This document shows, piece by piece, positions 1-12,432 of a stretch of DNA of 64,000 nucleotides; positions within the stretch are counted from its first letter, which is position 1; every line of letters begins with the position of its first letter. Both the position numbers and the translations under genes were made by a program. The notes under the pieces were generated by a model that worked only from the letters and a program-made list of their open reading frames with translations, was not told the origin of the DNA and ran no database searches. The stretch is taken from contig CM038923.1 in assembly GCA_021904315.1 (NCBI GenBank), forward strand, positions 6,888,038-6,952,037. Direction: 5' to 3'. This DNA comes from Sphagnum magellanicum. Its lineage: Eukaryota > Streptophyta > Sphagnopsida > Sphagnales > Sphagnaceae.

Positions 1-381
1 TCATCAATTTCTTTGGATTCTCAATATTGTTTCTAATTCTGATACGGAAACTGTTTTCCAAGTCTTGAAGAATTTCAATTCATGCCTCACGAGACAGACA
101 GACAGAAAAAGACAAAGGGTTTAAAGAAGAAGAAGAAGAAGAAGAAGAAGTTCAAGTCCTGCTGAAGTGACAAAACTTGAGAACCCAAAAACAATATACA
201 GGCCTGCGGAAACAGCAACAAGTGAGAAAACGCTAAAACACAGAAACAATTGGAGTTCACAATTGCAACAGAAACTCAGAGCACAGGAACTGTTGGCTTA
301 AATGATTCTGAAGTTTTCTGAATTAATTTCTGAACATGGGTTGTGTTTGGGGTGGGCTGGTTTTTGTGTTTGTGGCTGCAG
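1..381 (+). other. Intron upstream of the first visible ABCB exon
   Basis: No reading frame resembling the N-terminus of an ABCB transporter is visible here. The stretch ends in a pyrimidine-rich tract and CAG at 379-381, which works as the acceptor of the first visible coding exon. It is therefore most simply the 3' part of an intron whose upstream exon lies before the window. It contains an AAG microsatellite. Confidence 0.6.
124..150. repeat. (AAG)n microsatellite
   Basis: About eight AAG units in a row inside the probable first intron of the ABCB gene. Simple repeat, no function inferred. Confidence 0.9.
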
Positions 382-3300
382 TCTGCAACGGATTTTGTGT
401 ACATTGCTATTGTCGGCTGGTTTGCAAACTACTTGGGTTAGTGCATCTTCCAGACGGATCACTCCTTTCCTTTTTAGTTCAATTTTCATGGCCCACAAAA
501 TACTCACAGGTCTTGGACCACACTTGTGTATCTTTGATCAAAACAAGATTCTCAAGAGCTCAGGAAATTTAAGAACCTGGTTGTAGTACTTGAAAAACTT
601 TCCATATGTTGTGATGAAAATTTATTTGTACACCAAAAGATTGTTACAATTGCTGTTGTTGTGGCACATGTTGTATGTGGTGGTGGTGGTGATTGATAAG
701 AGACTTCCTCTAGGATACCCAAGAAAAAAAAAACGTTCACAAATTTTTCTTTTGAGGTTTTAGATGTAACTTCACATTTGAGCAGAAGTTGGAAGTGTTT
801 AACTCTTCTCTGTTCTATGAATACCAAGTTTTTGTATGGATAATTTCCATGTCTAGGCCCTTTGTCCATCTGTCAAAATTTGAATTTCAGTGGGTGCCCA
901 TGAGGTTCAATCTTCATATAGCAGTGCCAATATGGCCTTAACCTTTGAAACTTGCAACAAATCTTTTTCAGAATTTTTTAAAAGTCCATGTGCAAGCTCA
1001 GAACATATACACTGCATCCAGACAGTGCAATTGTCTGGATGTTGCAACATCTTGATTGGAAAAGGGGAATTGTTGGGTTGCAAGTTCTAACATAATGCTT
1101 TATGATTACCCTCCTCCAGATATGCATTTAAATGAACCAGTAAATTTTTTTTTGGGTGGTTTCTGGGGTGGGGGTGTGCAGAAGCAAGTTGCTGGATGTT
1201 GACTGGTGAGAGACAGAGTTCAAGGATCCGTGCTCGATACTTAAGAGCAATTTTGCGTCAGAATGTGGGATATTTTGACAGTGAATCAAGCAGTACCTCA
1301 GAAGTCGTGAATAGTGTTTCAGCTGATACGATGGTTGTTCAAGAGGCCATAAGTGAAAAGGTTAGCTCTCTCTAATTTTCAACATCATCCCAAATTGGAT
1401 TGCATGGATGATTTCTCTTTTTGTCAAGTTTGGGTTAAGTAAACAACAATTCAATTTGGGGATTTGAAGTTGCAGTGCCCCCAAAGATTTTCTGGTAGCA
1501 TTTACATATGCACTAGAGAAATCTTGGTGGATAGTATATCTTGAAGATGGATGGAGAATATTTTGTGTCCTGTGTGAAGAAATGTTTGACAGGGCTCCTA
1601 ACCCCTGTGGGAAGGCATGGATTCGATGGTCAATGTGAATTTGGATGGGGGGTTTGGTTATACTGCAGGTGGGCAATTTCATACAAAATATGTCATTATT
1701 TGTGGCTGGGTATTTACTAGGATTCCTTCTGGTATGGCGAATGGCATTAGTTGGACTTCCATTTTTGCCATTGTTGTTGGTCCCGGGTGGATTCTACAGC
1801 CGGGCAATTTCCAGCTTAGCATTACGAATGAAATCAGCATACAACAAGGCTGGTATGATAGCAGAGCAATCCATCTCGTCTGTGCGCACAGTGTATTCAT
1901 TTGTCGGAGAAGACACGACCGTGAAGGCATATTCAGATGCCTTAAATGATACAGTGGAGCTCGGGATCAAGCAGGGGCTTGCAAAGGGGTTGGCAGTTGG
2001 TGCCATTGGCATCAATTTTGCAATTTGGGCATTCCTGTCATGGTATGGCAGTCAACAAGTTTTGAAGGGCTATGCGAACGGAGCCCATGTTCTCATAACA
2101 GGTCTTGCAGTTCTTATTGGTGGCATGTAAGTTTCCACAAACATTCTATCCTCATGAATGTCAAAGGTCGAATTCCAGTAGCACTTGAAACATCACCGAA
2201 AAATACACTAACCCATTTGTATGGCGAATTTTTTTGCTAGAGACTTTTCCTTAATCTTATTACTTCTAGCTGCTCATGCATGAAAAAAATTCCATTGAAC
2301 TGAAAGAGAGAACAAATGTGGGTGTGATGACACAACAACACAGAGCACTTGGAAATGCAGCTCCACATTTCAAATCCTTCTCGGAAGGGCGGGCTGCTGC
2401 ATACAGCATATTTGAGCTCATCAACCTTGTGCCACCCATTGATGCGGATGACACCAGTGGTAGAACACTGGATAAGGTGGAAGGGAATTTAGAGTTGCGC
2501 AATATTGACTTTGCATATCCATCAAGGACAGAAGCACCCATCTTCCAGAATTTCTCACTTCGAATACCTGCAGGTATTCACACAGAGATCACAAATTGGT
2601 AATTTCTGTCCAGTAGAGGAAGAGACTTATATTGGAGTGGGGGTTTCAACCAATCTAGCCAATGGGTGGAAGTGGGCTTAAGGACATATGTGTATCTAGG
2701 AAAAAGGTTGAAGAAAAATCGCATTTAAATCTTCTTTGTGTAATTTTGTTTTCTCGTTCCAAATTGGGGGGAATTCTAAACTTTGTAAGCTTTTTTTGGG
2801 ATATTGCAGGGAAGACTGTGGCATTAGTGGGGAGCAGTGGATCAGGCAAGTCAACTGTAATTGCATTGCTGGAACGCTTTTATGACCCATTGGCTGGGGA
2901 AGTACTAATCGACAGTGTGAATATCAAAGAGTTTCAGCTCAAATGGCTGCGTCGCCAAATTGGGTTAGTCAGTCAAGAGCCTGCACTCTTTGCCACGACA
3001 ATCAAGGAGAACATTCTCTATGGGAAAGATGGTGCCACCGCAGATGAGGTTGTTGACGCTGCAAAATCAGCAAATGCTTACAACTTCATCATGCAGCTAC
3101 CTCAAGGATTCGATACCCAGGTGAATCACATGAATCCGGTTCTGTATGTGTGCAAACCAGCTAAGGTGTACCAGGTAGGACTGTAAGGTGAGTAGTCCTT
3201 TAGAGCAATTCCACTGGTGCTCAGTATGTGACCTGCAAATTAAAATTGGATGAAGAAAAGTCAAACATGCTGGTTTGGCTCTGCAAAATGGTTTTGACCC

Positions 3301-6300
3301 AGTGTTTTTTGCACATTTTGTTGAGGCTGGTAAAAGGCACAACAAAACCTAACATCTGCTGTTAATTGGCTAGATAGTTTGATTGGTCTAGGTGTGCTGC
3401 TATTGGTGGTCTCCCACCTATTTGCAGTCCCAGTTTTAGTTTTATGGGTGGAATTGGAAACTAAATAACTAAATGTGGATGTCAGAAATATTTTTGCAAG
3501 GTCACATACTGAGCACTGCTGAAGATGCTCATGGGATGTATGACCAGTCCTTAGTTAAGTAAAATTAGGTGTTTTGCTTTGTGTTGAAAGGTGTGGGAAA
3601 ATGGGAGAATTGGACAATGATGATTGATGAATCAGAATACTGATGGGTCATGTTGAATAACAGGTGGGGGAGCGAGGAGTTCAAATGTCAGGTGGTCAGA
3701 AGCAACGGATTGCAATAGCACGAGCAATGCTGAAAAAACCACCTGTGTTATTACTTGATGAGGCCACAAGTGCATTGGATGCAGAGTCAGAGAAAGTGGT
3801 GCAACAAGCGCTGGAGAGAGCTGCTGTGGGACGTACCACTGTCGTTGTGGCTCACCGTCTCTCCACTATTCGCACTGCTGACATCATTGCTGTTGTCCAA
3901 TCAGGGAAGGTATGTATGTGGCTTGCAAAAGTCTTTTGGAATTTTTTAAGGAATTCAATGGGTGGAGAGGGGCACAACGGAAGTCAAGACCAGGTAGGGT
4001 AATGGATTAGGGCTAGCTCATCAAGAGTTGGTTTACACCTAGCTACTAGGGTATTGAAGAGGGGAATTGAAAATGCAGGTATTGGAAATGGGGAGTCATG
4101 ATGAACTTTTGGCCCGAGGAGAAACTGGTGCGTATGCAGCACTCATCCAATTACAAGAAGCACAACAAGAAGAAGAAGAAAACCCCAAGGCAGCAGTCTC
4201 TGACCATGGCATTGATGTTGTGAAGTCTGATGGCCAATTAGTCCGTCGCAGCTCATCACATCACAGCAGGCATTCCTTGAAAGCCATTCGTCCATCTGTC
4301 ACCAAAGACTTGCAAGGCAGAAACTCTAATGGTCTCAAAGATTCCAATGCTCTGACATCTAAAACAGAGCAAGGGCTTGAAGGCAAGCCTGACCTTCCTT
4401 CATTTGGTCGCCTGATTGCTCTCAATAAGCCTGAATGGAAGCAAGGGCTTCTAGGTCTGATTGGAGCGCTTGGGTTTGGGTTTGTGCAACCAACCTATGC
4501 ATATGTCATAGCTGACATGCTTGGTGCATTCTACTCAGATACTCCTCATGAGTTGCGACAGCATATCAAGATTTATGTGGTCATTTTTATGATTTTGTCA
4601 GTTGCTGCTTTCACAGTCAACATTTTGCAACACTACAATTTTGCAGCTCTTGGTGAGTATTTGACAAAGCGCATTCGGGTCAATATGTTGGCCAACATTC
4701 TACGGAATGAGGTTGGGTGGTACGACCGTGATGAAAATTCCAGTGGGGCTATCTGTGCTCGTCTTGCTTCTGATGCAAACATGGTAAATGAATGCAGTCA
4801 TCTATCTCCCTTCAATGTTTTTCACAAATATCTTAAGTCTTAAATTTTCTTTTTGTATTCCATAACCACCTTTCGCCACAATTATAACCCAGATCCTCTA
4901 AAATGCCTTTGGTCAGGTACGAGCTTTAGTGGGAGATCGCATTTCACTTGTGGTACAAGTGGTAGGTGCAATAACTGTGAGCTTTGTCGTGGCGTTGATA
5001 GTTTTGTGGAAGTTGGCATTGGTGGTTATTGCAATACAGCCCCTCATTCTTTTTTGTTACTACATGAAGAAAAAACTCTTGACAAGCATTGCTGTTGCAA
5101 GTACTCAAGCACAGCAGGATGCAGCCCAAGTGGCAAGTGAGGCAGTCGCTCAACACCGCACTGTGACAGCCTTCTCTGCCCAAGACAAGGTAAGATCAAG
5201 GTTTTAGGATTAGGATTAATCAGTTAGGGGGAGGACAAGGTGAAAGTTCACATGTGTAGTGCAAATGCTTACAAGACCTTCTCTAGATCTGGCAATCAAT
5301 TCTGCTGCTCCATGACTCTCACAAACCAATTGTGAGCTATGTGGGTGGATTATGCTTACATGTTGTTAGAATGGGTTGCTTACCTTTTGGCAGGTCTTGG
5401 GGCTCTTTGAGAGAAAGCTGGAGAATTCAAACAAGGAAATGGTTTGGCGGTCGCAAGTGGCAGGTGCAGGACTTGGGGCAGCGACGTTTTGTCTCTATGC
5501 ATCATGGGGTTTGGATTTTTGGTATGGGGGTCTTTTAGCTAGCAAGGGTGAAGCTGGCCTCAGCCAGGTGACAAAGGTGTTTTTTGTGTTAGTGAGCAGC
5601 GGTCGCATTTTGGCGGAGGCAGGGACACTCACGCCAGATATAGCTAAAGGCACAGCAGCAATTGCATCAGTATTTGACATCCTTGATCGCCACACCCAAA
5701 TTGATGCAAATGACCCGAAAGCCAAGAAAGTGGAAAAAGTGCAAGGATATATTGAGCTTCAGGATGTCCAATTTGCATATCCTTCAAGACCAGATGTCAT
5801 GGTGTTCAAGAATTTCAACTTGAAAGTGAATGCAGGCACCACGGTCGCTATGGTGGGTCAAAGTGGATCTGGAAAATCCACAATTATTGGGCTGATTGAG
5901 AGATTCTATGACCCTTTACAGGGCAGTGTGATGATTGATGGAAGGAATATACAGAATTTGCATTTGCAATCACTCCGCCAGCATATTGGACTAGTCAGTC
6001 AAGAACCCACCCTATTTGCTGGGACTATTCGTGACAATATTGCTTATGGAAAAAAGGATGCAACTGAAGCTGAAATTATCGAAGCTGCTCGTGCTGCCAA
6101 TGCCCACAACTTCATCAGGTAAGCTGAAAAAAATCATCACATCAATATCATAACACACAGGAGGTGTAATATTGATGTAGTTATAAGAAGGGTATTTTAG
6201 GGCATACAGGACTTACATGAGGATGAAGAACAATGTAAATTTTTTTGGTATTTTGAGACTTAATTTGCTGATCATGTTTGTGAACATTTTTCAGTGCACT

Positions 6301-6967
6301 TCCAAATGGATATCAGACTTTTTCTGGGGAGCGGGGAGTGCAGCTCTCTGGTGGTCAGAAGCAGCGGATAGCTATAGCCCGTGCAGTATTGAAAAATCCA
6401 GCAATTTTGCTGTTGGATGAGGCTACAAGTGCATTGGACATGGCATCTGAGCGTTTGGTACAGGATGCACTTGACCGTATGATGGTTGGAAGAACTACTG
6501 TTGTGGTTGCCCACAGGTGATCAGCTCAAAAGCAATCACATCTTTTAAGCTCTAGGAGGTTGACAATTACTTATAAAATTATCAAGCACTCAGCAGAAGT
6601 TGAAACCCACCAATTAACTAAGTATATCTTTGAGGTGGCCATAATCCATGGAATTCTGCATCTGATGGCTCGGTACTTGCTCTTGTAAATTACAGCATAA
6701 TTATGTTAGTTTTTCTCATCTGATAATCAGGAAGCCAGAGTGGTGTAAGTACACCCACAACTATTCTTTTCCAAAAGCTTTGGGACCATGATAACAAATG
6801 TTGTGAATCTTTCTTTGTGCAGGCTATCAACCATACAAGGTGCAGATAAGATAGCTGTTCTCCAAGATGGTACAATCTTAGAACAAGGCCGACATGATGA
6901 GTTATTGGCCAAAGGTGAAGGAGGAGCATACTATGCACTCATCTGCCTGCAAACTCAAACTAAGTAA
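382..6967 (+). CDS. ABCB: ABC transporter B family (MDR/P-glycoprotein type, ABCB15-like clade), 5' end outside window
   Basis: Full-size ABCB transporter, TMD1-NBD1-TMD2-NBD2, expected in the plasma membrane as an ATP-driven exporter; plant relatives move auxin or secondary metabolites. Exons read: 382-436, 1182-1360, 1669-2126, 2344-2573, 2810-3120, 3664-3909, 4079-4783, 4917-5189, 5394-6118, 6295-6516, 6823-6967 (TAA). All ten introns are GT-AG and every junction keeps frame, giving 1182 residues. NBD1 has Walker [10 protein letters not shown] (2830-2856), signature SGGQKQ (3688-3705), [11 protein letters not shown] and the H-loop in [11 protein letters not shown]2 has GQSGSGKST (5856-5882), [18 protein letters not shown] and VVAHRLST, so both ATP sites look complete. 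TMD motifs such as [26 protein letters not shown] and LDFWYGG place it near the ABCB15 group, by recall. Relatives are about 1240-1270 residues, so some 70-90 N-terminal residues including the first membrane helix lie upstream of base 1. No frameshift or early stop is seen. Confidence 0.95.
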
Positions 6968-7096
6968 TCATTCTCTGCCACTTAGTTTCTTGTTTTCTTG
7001 AGAGGCTGCTGCTCCTGCTGAGTTCCATCTTTTTCCCAAGTTTTTTGGACTCAACAAGATAAATGATCTATAATCTACAAAGAAATTGGGTGGTCT

Positions 7097-7102
7097 AATA
7101 AA
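7097..7102 (+). promoter_or_regulatory. Candidate polyadenylation signal of the ABCB gene
   Basis: AATAAA lies 130 bases after the TAA stop of the transporter. The distance is normal for a plant 3' UTR. It is a candidate only, since plant signals are loose and the motif is common in AT-rich DNA. Confidence 0.4.
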
Positions 7103-7629
7103 TGTGTTATGTGGGGAATCGGTCACTTACTTTCTCATTATGTGATGGTTTGAGACCTTGAAAACCATTGAAGAAGGATGGGCTTTGGAGGCTTTAAGCC
7201 TGTGATCAACCCAGATCAATGTGTTCTGGTCTTGGCCAGTGAGTTGTGGAGGCTTTATATTAGTCACCAACACTTGTAGACAATTTTCAAAGCTGGTATG
7301 GGTATGAAAATATATTGGGTATGAAATTTATTTGTGCACCCGCCTTCCTTTTGATGTTCAAACTTGTGAAGAATGTAACAAGGGATTGACCGAGCATCAA
7401 ACCAGTGTGATCAGCTTAGTGGGTAGTTTCTTTGCTTATTACCTCAAATTTGAGAATTGGGCATTTCAGGAGCAATATTCAAACTCTATGATTATTTGTG
7501 AAATGATACAAAAAAATACGGAAGGATCAAGTTGCTGACATTGAATGTAAGTTGTAGCTTCTTTTTTTTTCTCCTCTTCTTTTCTGCAACTACTTTCTAC
7601 TGCAGGAACATTTCCCATCTATGTGAGCT

Positions 7630-7840
7630 TCATAGACCCATCTCAAGACTTTTAGTGAAGGGTAATAAAGCCCCATGGTGAGACTGAGGATAAGGCAGTA
7701 GCTGGGTTCAGCCTTGCATTTTGGGAATGTTCCTCACCTTTGGGGCTTTACTCAAAGGTTATCATGGCCTAGATATACATAGATCATGATCATGAGGTGT
7801 AGGATGGGGAGGGTTCTTACACCTGTAAGTAAGTAGGCTC
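7630..7840 (+). repeat. Dispersed repeat, copy 1 (relative at 40600-40800)
   Basis: Both copies run in the same direction and share blocks in the same order: a TTTGRGAATGT-like block, GGGCTTTAC, then ACATAGATCA, GGTTCTYACAC and a closing GGCCTA/GGCTCA block. Diverged, so probably an old transposable element fragment of unknown class. Confidence 0.55.
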
Positions 7841-9540
7841 AAGATCTATTCTTGTTTCTAGGAGGGATATTCATGGATTTGAGGTGCTCTCCAAGTAGAT
7901 GAGGAAATTTTTCTGAATGCTTCATGTTTTGGAAATCTATTTCCAGGATTCATATAAGACCAGCAAATGAGATGCACTATGAATTGGACAATTTGACATG
8001 ATTAAGAGATTGGCATGTTCCATTTGCAACACAAGCGATCGAACAAATGAAATCCAGTTACAACTTATATTATCCAAGTAAAAACAGATATGAAAGGAAA
8101 AAGGTAAACTTAAGATGGACAATCTTGTTGGATGGCAACATCTTATAGTTTATTTTTACCAAGTTATTTTTATCGAAATATTTGTGCATATGCTTGTGCA
8201 CCTAATAGTAGGGAAAGTAACATATGCACGTGGGATGTTCACCTCTTGGTTAGTGATAGGCCAGATTTCAGAGGTGGATAATAAAATTTGTAGCAACTTG
8301 TGTGATCCTAAGTTGGGTGGAGAGCTTGTTGTAAATTTGTGGTTTACTCATTTCTATTTTCTCATTGATTCATTGTCAATTTTCATCAAATCTAACAAGC
8401 AACTTGTTTGCATGAAACATGACATTTTCCAAATAATTCACCATTATGGTGATATTCTCCACTATCTTTAGTATCAACCCAAGTGTTAGTTCATGAAAGA
8501 AATTATATGAATATTAAAGGAAAATTATGTTGTTATTTGCAAAATCACATCAATATAGGTATGCCTTTCAAAAGGTCTCAATCATAATTGCAAATTTTTT
8601 AAAAAAAATTCTGAAATATTGCAACCGTACTCAATACCATGTTACAACCTTAATTCTTTATTTTTTAACATTTTGATGAAATTTGGCTCGATTTCTTTCC
8701 TCGGGACGGGAAACATGATTTCCAGATTTGAACCTTTTTAAAAAACTGAACCTTCATTTCCTTTTTCCACAACATATTCATTTTTCACCATAGTTATATG
8801 TGGTGCCACCTTTTGCCAAATTTGCTTCGCGTTTAAGTTTGGCTTTATTGATTTCAAGGATTTCAATAGCTTCATCTTGGGTATCTTCAAGAATAAGATT
8901 TTTCATCATGTGCAATTTGGTTTCAACTTTTCTACCTTGAACCATCATTCCACAAATGATTAGTCCAATTGTGTTTGAACTCAACACATGGGCATAGTGG
9001 TTTCTTTAAGCCATGGCAACTTCAAAGGTGGGAGAAATGCTATAAAAAGATGAAACATGATGCAAGTTTGACATAAATTGCTTTTGTAAATATACACCTT
9101 TTCAAGATAATTGCTAAAGCCACAAAAAGATGGGAAATGGAGTGAAACTTTAAAAAAAAGGGATAAAATGTGTAAAGGACAAGATTGGAATTCTTTCAAT
9201 CTTTCCACAATCTTCATTTTAGGATCTAACATTTATTCACATCATAAGTAGGATGACTTATGGCATTAATTAAATATAAGGTGAAAAATTTGGGAGAATT
9301 ATTAATGTTATTTGTTCAATGAAGTGTCAATAAGATAATGAAGTATTTATTTTACTTTGTCAATCAACCAAAAGCTTCCACTATATAAGGAGTTTACTTT
9401 TAGAAGACAAAGATTGAAAATAGTGAGAGTGGGAGCAACAAGGGGAGCAAACATCAAGCTAACTATTTGTTTGTTTGTGTTGTTTGTTTGTCACATTAAG
9501 AACTCCCAAACCATGGTGTTGCTTGCTATGCTTTTGCTAT

Positions 9541-9940
9541 CGTTGGAAAGCCCTTGATGGGTGAGTAGGAGTGCACTAGGGTCCTTTGGTAGTATTTAGA
9601 AAAATGATGCAAGAGTTATTGAATATTGAATAATTTTTTTCCAAAAATAATTCAATACAATCAAAATTAAATATTTTTGAAAGATTAAGGCCACATTCTT
9701 GATATTGTTGGAAAGCCCTCAATGAAGAGGATTTAATGAAGGTGATTCCATAATTTTTGTATCTAGGTTGTGGGAGATACTGAATTTTGAGTATTTTAAA
9801 AAAAAATGAAAACTAATTAATTATTTTTTTTCTCAATTGGGCTGTATCCAAAGGATCCTGTTCACACTTGAAACAGTTATATAGTCCTGTTCACACTTGG
9901 GCCAGTGCCAAGGCTACACTAGTTGGTTATGGTTTGCTGG
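9541..9940 (+). repeat. Dispersed repeat, copy 1 (inverted relative at 54490-54745)
   Basis: Contains GTTGGAAAGCCC twice (9541 and 9707) and two TGTTCACACTTG blocks (9859 and 9889). On the minus strand the 54.5 kb copy shows the same order: GTTGCAAAGCCC, GAGATTT, AACCTAAGA, two TTCACACTTG blocks, then a CACACTAGTT end. The doubled AAAGCCC block suggests a partial internal duplication. Class unknown. Confidence 0.6.
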
Positions 9941-10484
9941 TTCAGATTTGGTTCTGACAGCTCCAATTGTGATATGAATCAACTGTGGAAATAGGTTTGC
10001 CACAGCAACAGTTATGCTGTGGAACAGGCTCTGGAAGAGCCCATTTACCACTTCATGGAATGGTGTTTCATCCTAGTGGGCTCAATGCATTCCAAGTTGG
10101 AATGGTCCTGGTCCACATTGGCATTTTGTAGCTTTAATTTAAGGGACTATAATCAGGGGTTTTGCTTCTTCAATTTGGTGTTAATGAAAATTTGGCCAAT
10201 TTTTCCAAAAAAGTTAGCAAAATTAATTGAATTTTACACTAGAAAAAAGATTTGGAAAAAGATTATTTTTTCTTGTGTTGACATAAATGAAAAAAATTCT
10301 CCAAATAAACAATTTACTTTTAGTCTACAATGATATATTTTAGGTTACTAGTCCAAGAATATATGGATAATAAAAATGAAGTTGGATGACTTTGAGTAAA
10401 AAAAAACATTTTTAAAAACAAGGGACAAAGGAATGGAGGAGTAAAGGTTGGTGCAAGCCCTTTAGAGTTCTTAAGGAACACACA

Positions 10485-10510
10485 ACTTTGAAATGGGCCC
10501 GTTTCAAAGT
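10485..10510. repeat. 26-bp near-perfect palindrome
   Basis: ACTTTGAAA and TTTCAAAGT arms surround a GGGCCC centre with a single mismatched pair. It could be a small foldback or a joined pair of element ends. No function inferred. Confidence 0.7.
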
Positions 10511-10559
10511 CCAAACCCGCATTGTGTGAGTAAGTGTCAATAGTTGTATATATGATGTG

Positions 10560-11090
10560 TAAATTTTGTGTAAATGTAAATCAACATCCAAACGTTTTGC
10601 ACTTACACTTATACGAGTGTGAACCCCGTGCCTAATGCACAGGTGTGTGCCACCTAGGATGCCACCTAGGTGCTTCAGTTACCCACTTACCTTGGGTTTA
10701 CACCCCTCTGTGGAGTCCAGCAAAATCTGGCATGGGGCCTTCTGTATTAATGTGAAAGAGACTAAAGAGGAGCAGGGGCCAATGTCTGAGGATGCGCAGA
10801 TGCGTCTGAAGACGGGAGCTACTAAGGGAGAAGTCACCAAGAGCGACGGATCCAAGCCGGAACCGTCTGAGGAGGACGTCAAGTCACACCCTCGCTATAT
10901 TTAGCTACTGTCCGTAGTCACTGTCCATCTGGAGTCAGGGGAAGGAACTTTCTTCCTTTACAATATATAATTATTGTTGTGAATATATATATATTTTTAC
11001 ACTTACACAAGAATAATGCAATATTTGTCAAATACATTTACACCATGGTGTAAATGTTTTTAAGGCGTGTAAGTGTAAGAGTATATATAT
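10560..11090. repeat. Possible inverted-repeat element enclosing a GC-rich open segment
   Basis: AT-rich flanks rich in TTACACTTACAC and TGTAAATGT words occur in opposite orientation at about 10565-10620 and 10995-11085. Between them is a markedly more GC-rich stretch, 10720-10910, which is open on the plus strand for 89 codons (10635-10904). The predicted peptide is charged (many K, E and S) and matches nothing I recognise. The motif CCACCTAGGATGCCACCTAGG near 10650 recurs in slightly changed form, inverted, in the 39.2 kb element. It may be a small DNA element with a captured gene fragment. Confidence 0.35.
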
Positions 11091-12300
11091 TATATATATT
11101 TTAATAACTATACCTACTTGCAATTAATACTTAAAGTATTAATTAAATTGTGGGTATATACAAATGTGGGTGCATCTCAAAGCTCAATGTTTCTTTTAGC
11201 AATGGGTCATTTTGATTGGCACTTCACCAAAAAAAAAAATCATGACGCTTTTAATATTCCTCAAACATAAGCATTTTTTTTTTACCAATGTGGACTTTTT
11301 TTAAAATTTTTTTAACCACCTATAGACAATTGTGTGATCATAGAGTTGTGTGTGGTTTTGTCCCAAGGTTTGACTGGTTAGTTTTAGGTTAAATACAAAA
11401 TAGCACTATTATTATTCAAATAGTTATAAACTATGCTGATGATGGGTCTCCTCAATTTTTTCAGAAAGGACTTGGTTTCAAAATTTATGCGGGACAACAA
11501 AAAATAAAAATAAAAATCTCCTACAGAATAATAAAAACATATGCTCCACAACTCCCCAAAAAAATGGTCAAAAATTATGTGTGTGTGTGTTTTGAAGGTT
11601 TTTAAAAATTTTTTAAAAAATAATTTTCATGTACTATGTTAATTAATTTTCAATTTTCCACCTTCAATAGGTAGTATAAATTTTTAAATGAAAGGGAAAA
11701 AAAAAAGAAAGAACATTAATAGTTACCAAAGTGGGGTACCCAGTTTCAGGAAAATTTGAATTGAAAGGGGGTGTAAAGAAATTACATTAGTGAAATGAAA
11801 CGGTAAATGTGAAAAAACCGCGGCCTGACCGCTGGTTTCCTTTCTGAAGAACAAATTCCAACAGGTAGTAATTTTGTAATTAAAAAACAATTACTTGCCA
11901 TTATTTATCTATGGGTAAAAAGAAGAAGAAGAAGGTTCTAGAACCAAATCTGGCAGGCCCAACTGGCTCTGACAAACTATCTTTTACTTACTGCCTTTTA
12001 TTTCATAACTACAAACGGCAGTTGCCATCACCAAACCCCGAGACTTCTCGTTTCTTTCCGTCCCCTTTCTTTCCTGCTAAGCACTCTACACCAGCAGCAA
12101 GGTAACAGGTTTGTTTTTCGTTATTATTTGATTTTAAAAAAAAAAATTAAAATCAATTAAGAGGTAGGTAACGAAATTAAAGAAAAAACTTAATTTACCG
12201 CCTCCATTACGGAGGTAAATCGAAAGGTCAATCGCATCAGCACTTGACTTCAGTTGCCGCAGAAATTTACACGGGGACGAGGATATTTGTAAGAATGGAG
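11091..12300. other. AT-rich intergenic DNA
   Basis: Poly-A/T tracts and no plausible gene. An AAGAAG run at about 11920 produces a short open frame with no family resemblance. GC content rises after about 12180 towards the next promoter. Confidence 0.6.
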
Positions 12301-12302
12301 GC

Positions 12303-12308
12303 CACGTG
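12303..12308. promoter_or_regulatory. G-box CACGTG upstream of the clathrin adaptor gene
   Basis: CACGTG within GCCACGTGTT, followed about 10 bases later by ACACGTTAAC. G-box/ABRE-like elements bind plant bZIP and bHLH factors. It lies just before the minisatellite and about 1 kb upstream of the probable leader exon. Function is inferred only. Confidence 0.4.
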
Positions 12309-12432
12309 TTTTACACACGTTAACACGACGACATGTGCCCAAAATCAGGTCCCCATTCCACGACTGACAGTTTTTCTTTGTCCACGTAGATAAGGAAAAC
12401 TAAGCTGGTTCACACAATGCCATACATACACT

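Larger units (their letters stand above)
6968..9540. other. ABCB 3' region and AT-rich intergenic DNA
   Basis: The first few hundred bases are probably the ABCB 3' UTR. The rest holds no recognisable gene. A 69-codon minus-strand frame at 8778-8987 (ending in a KGGTTYNYGEK-type tail) is open but matches no family I can name. A repeat copy at 7630-7840 has a relative at 40600-40800. Confidence 0.6.

Noticed and set aside
1..381. Search for the first ABCB exon inside the window
   Set aside because: No frame encodes an ABCB-like first membrane helix or ends in phase 0 at a usable donor; the stretch reads as intron.
1617..6520. Apparent breakage of the transporter into many separate reading frames
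   Set aside because: Every break coincides with a GT-AG intron that restores frame and joins conserved motifs, so this is not a pseudogene.
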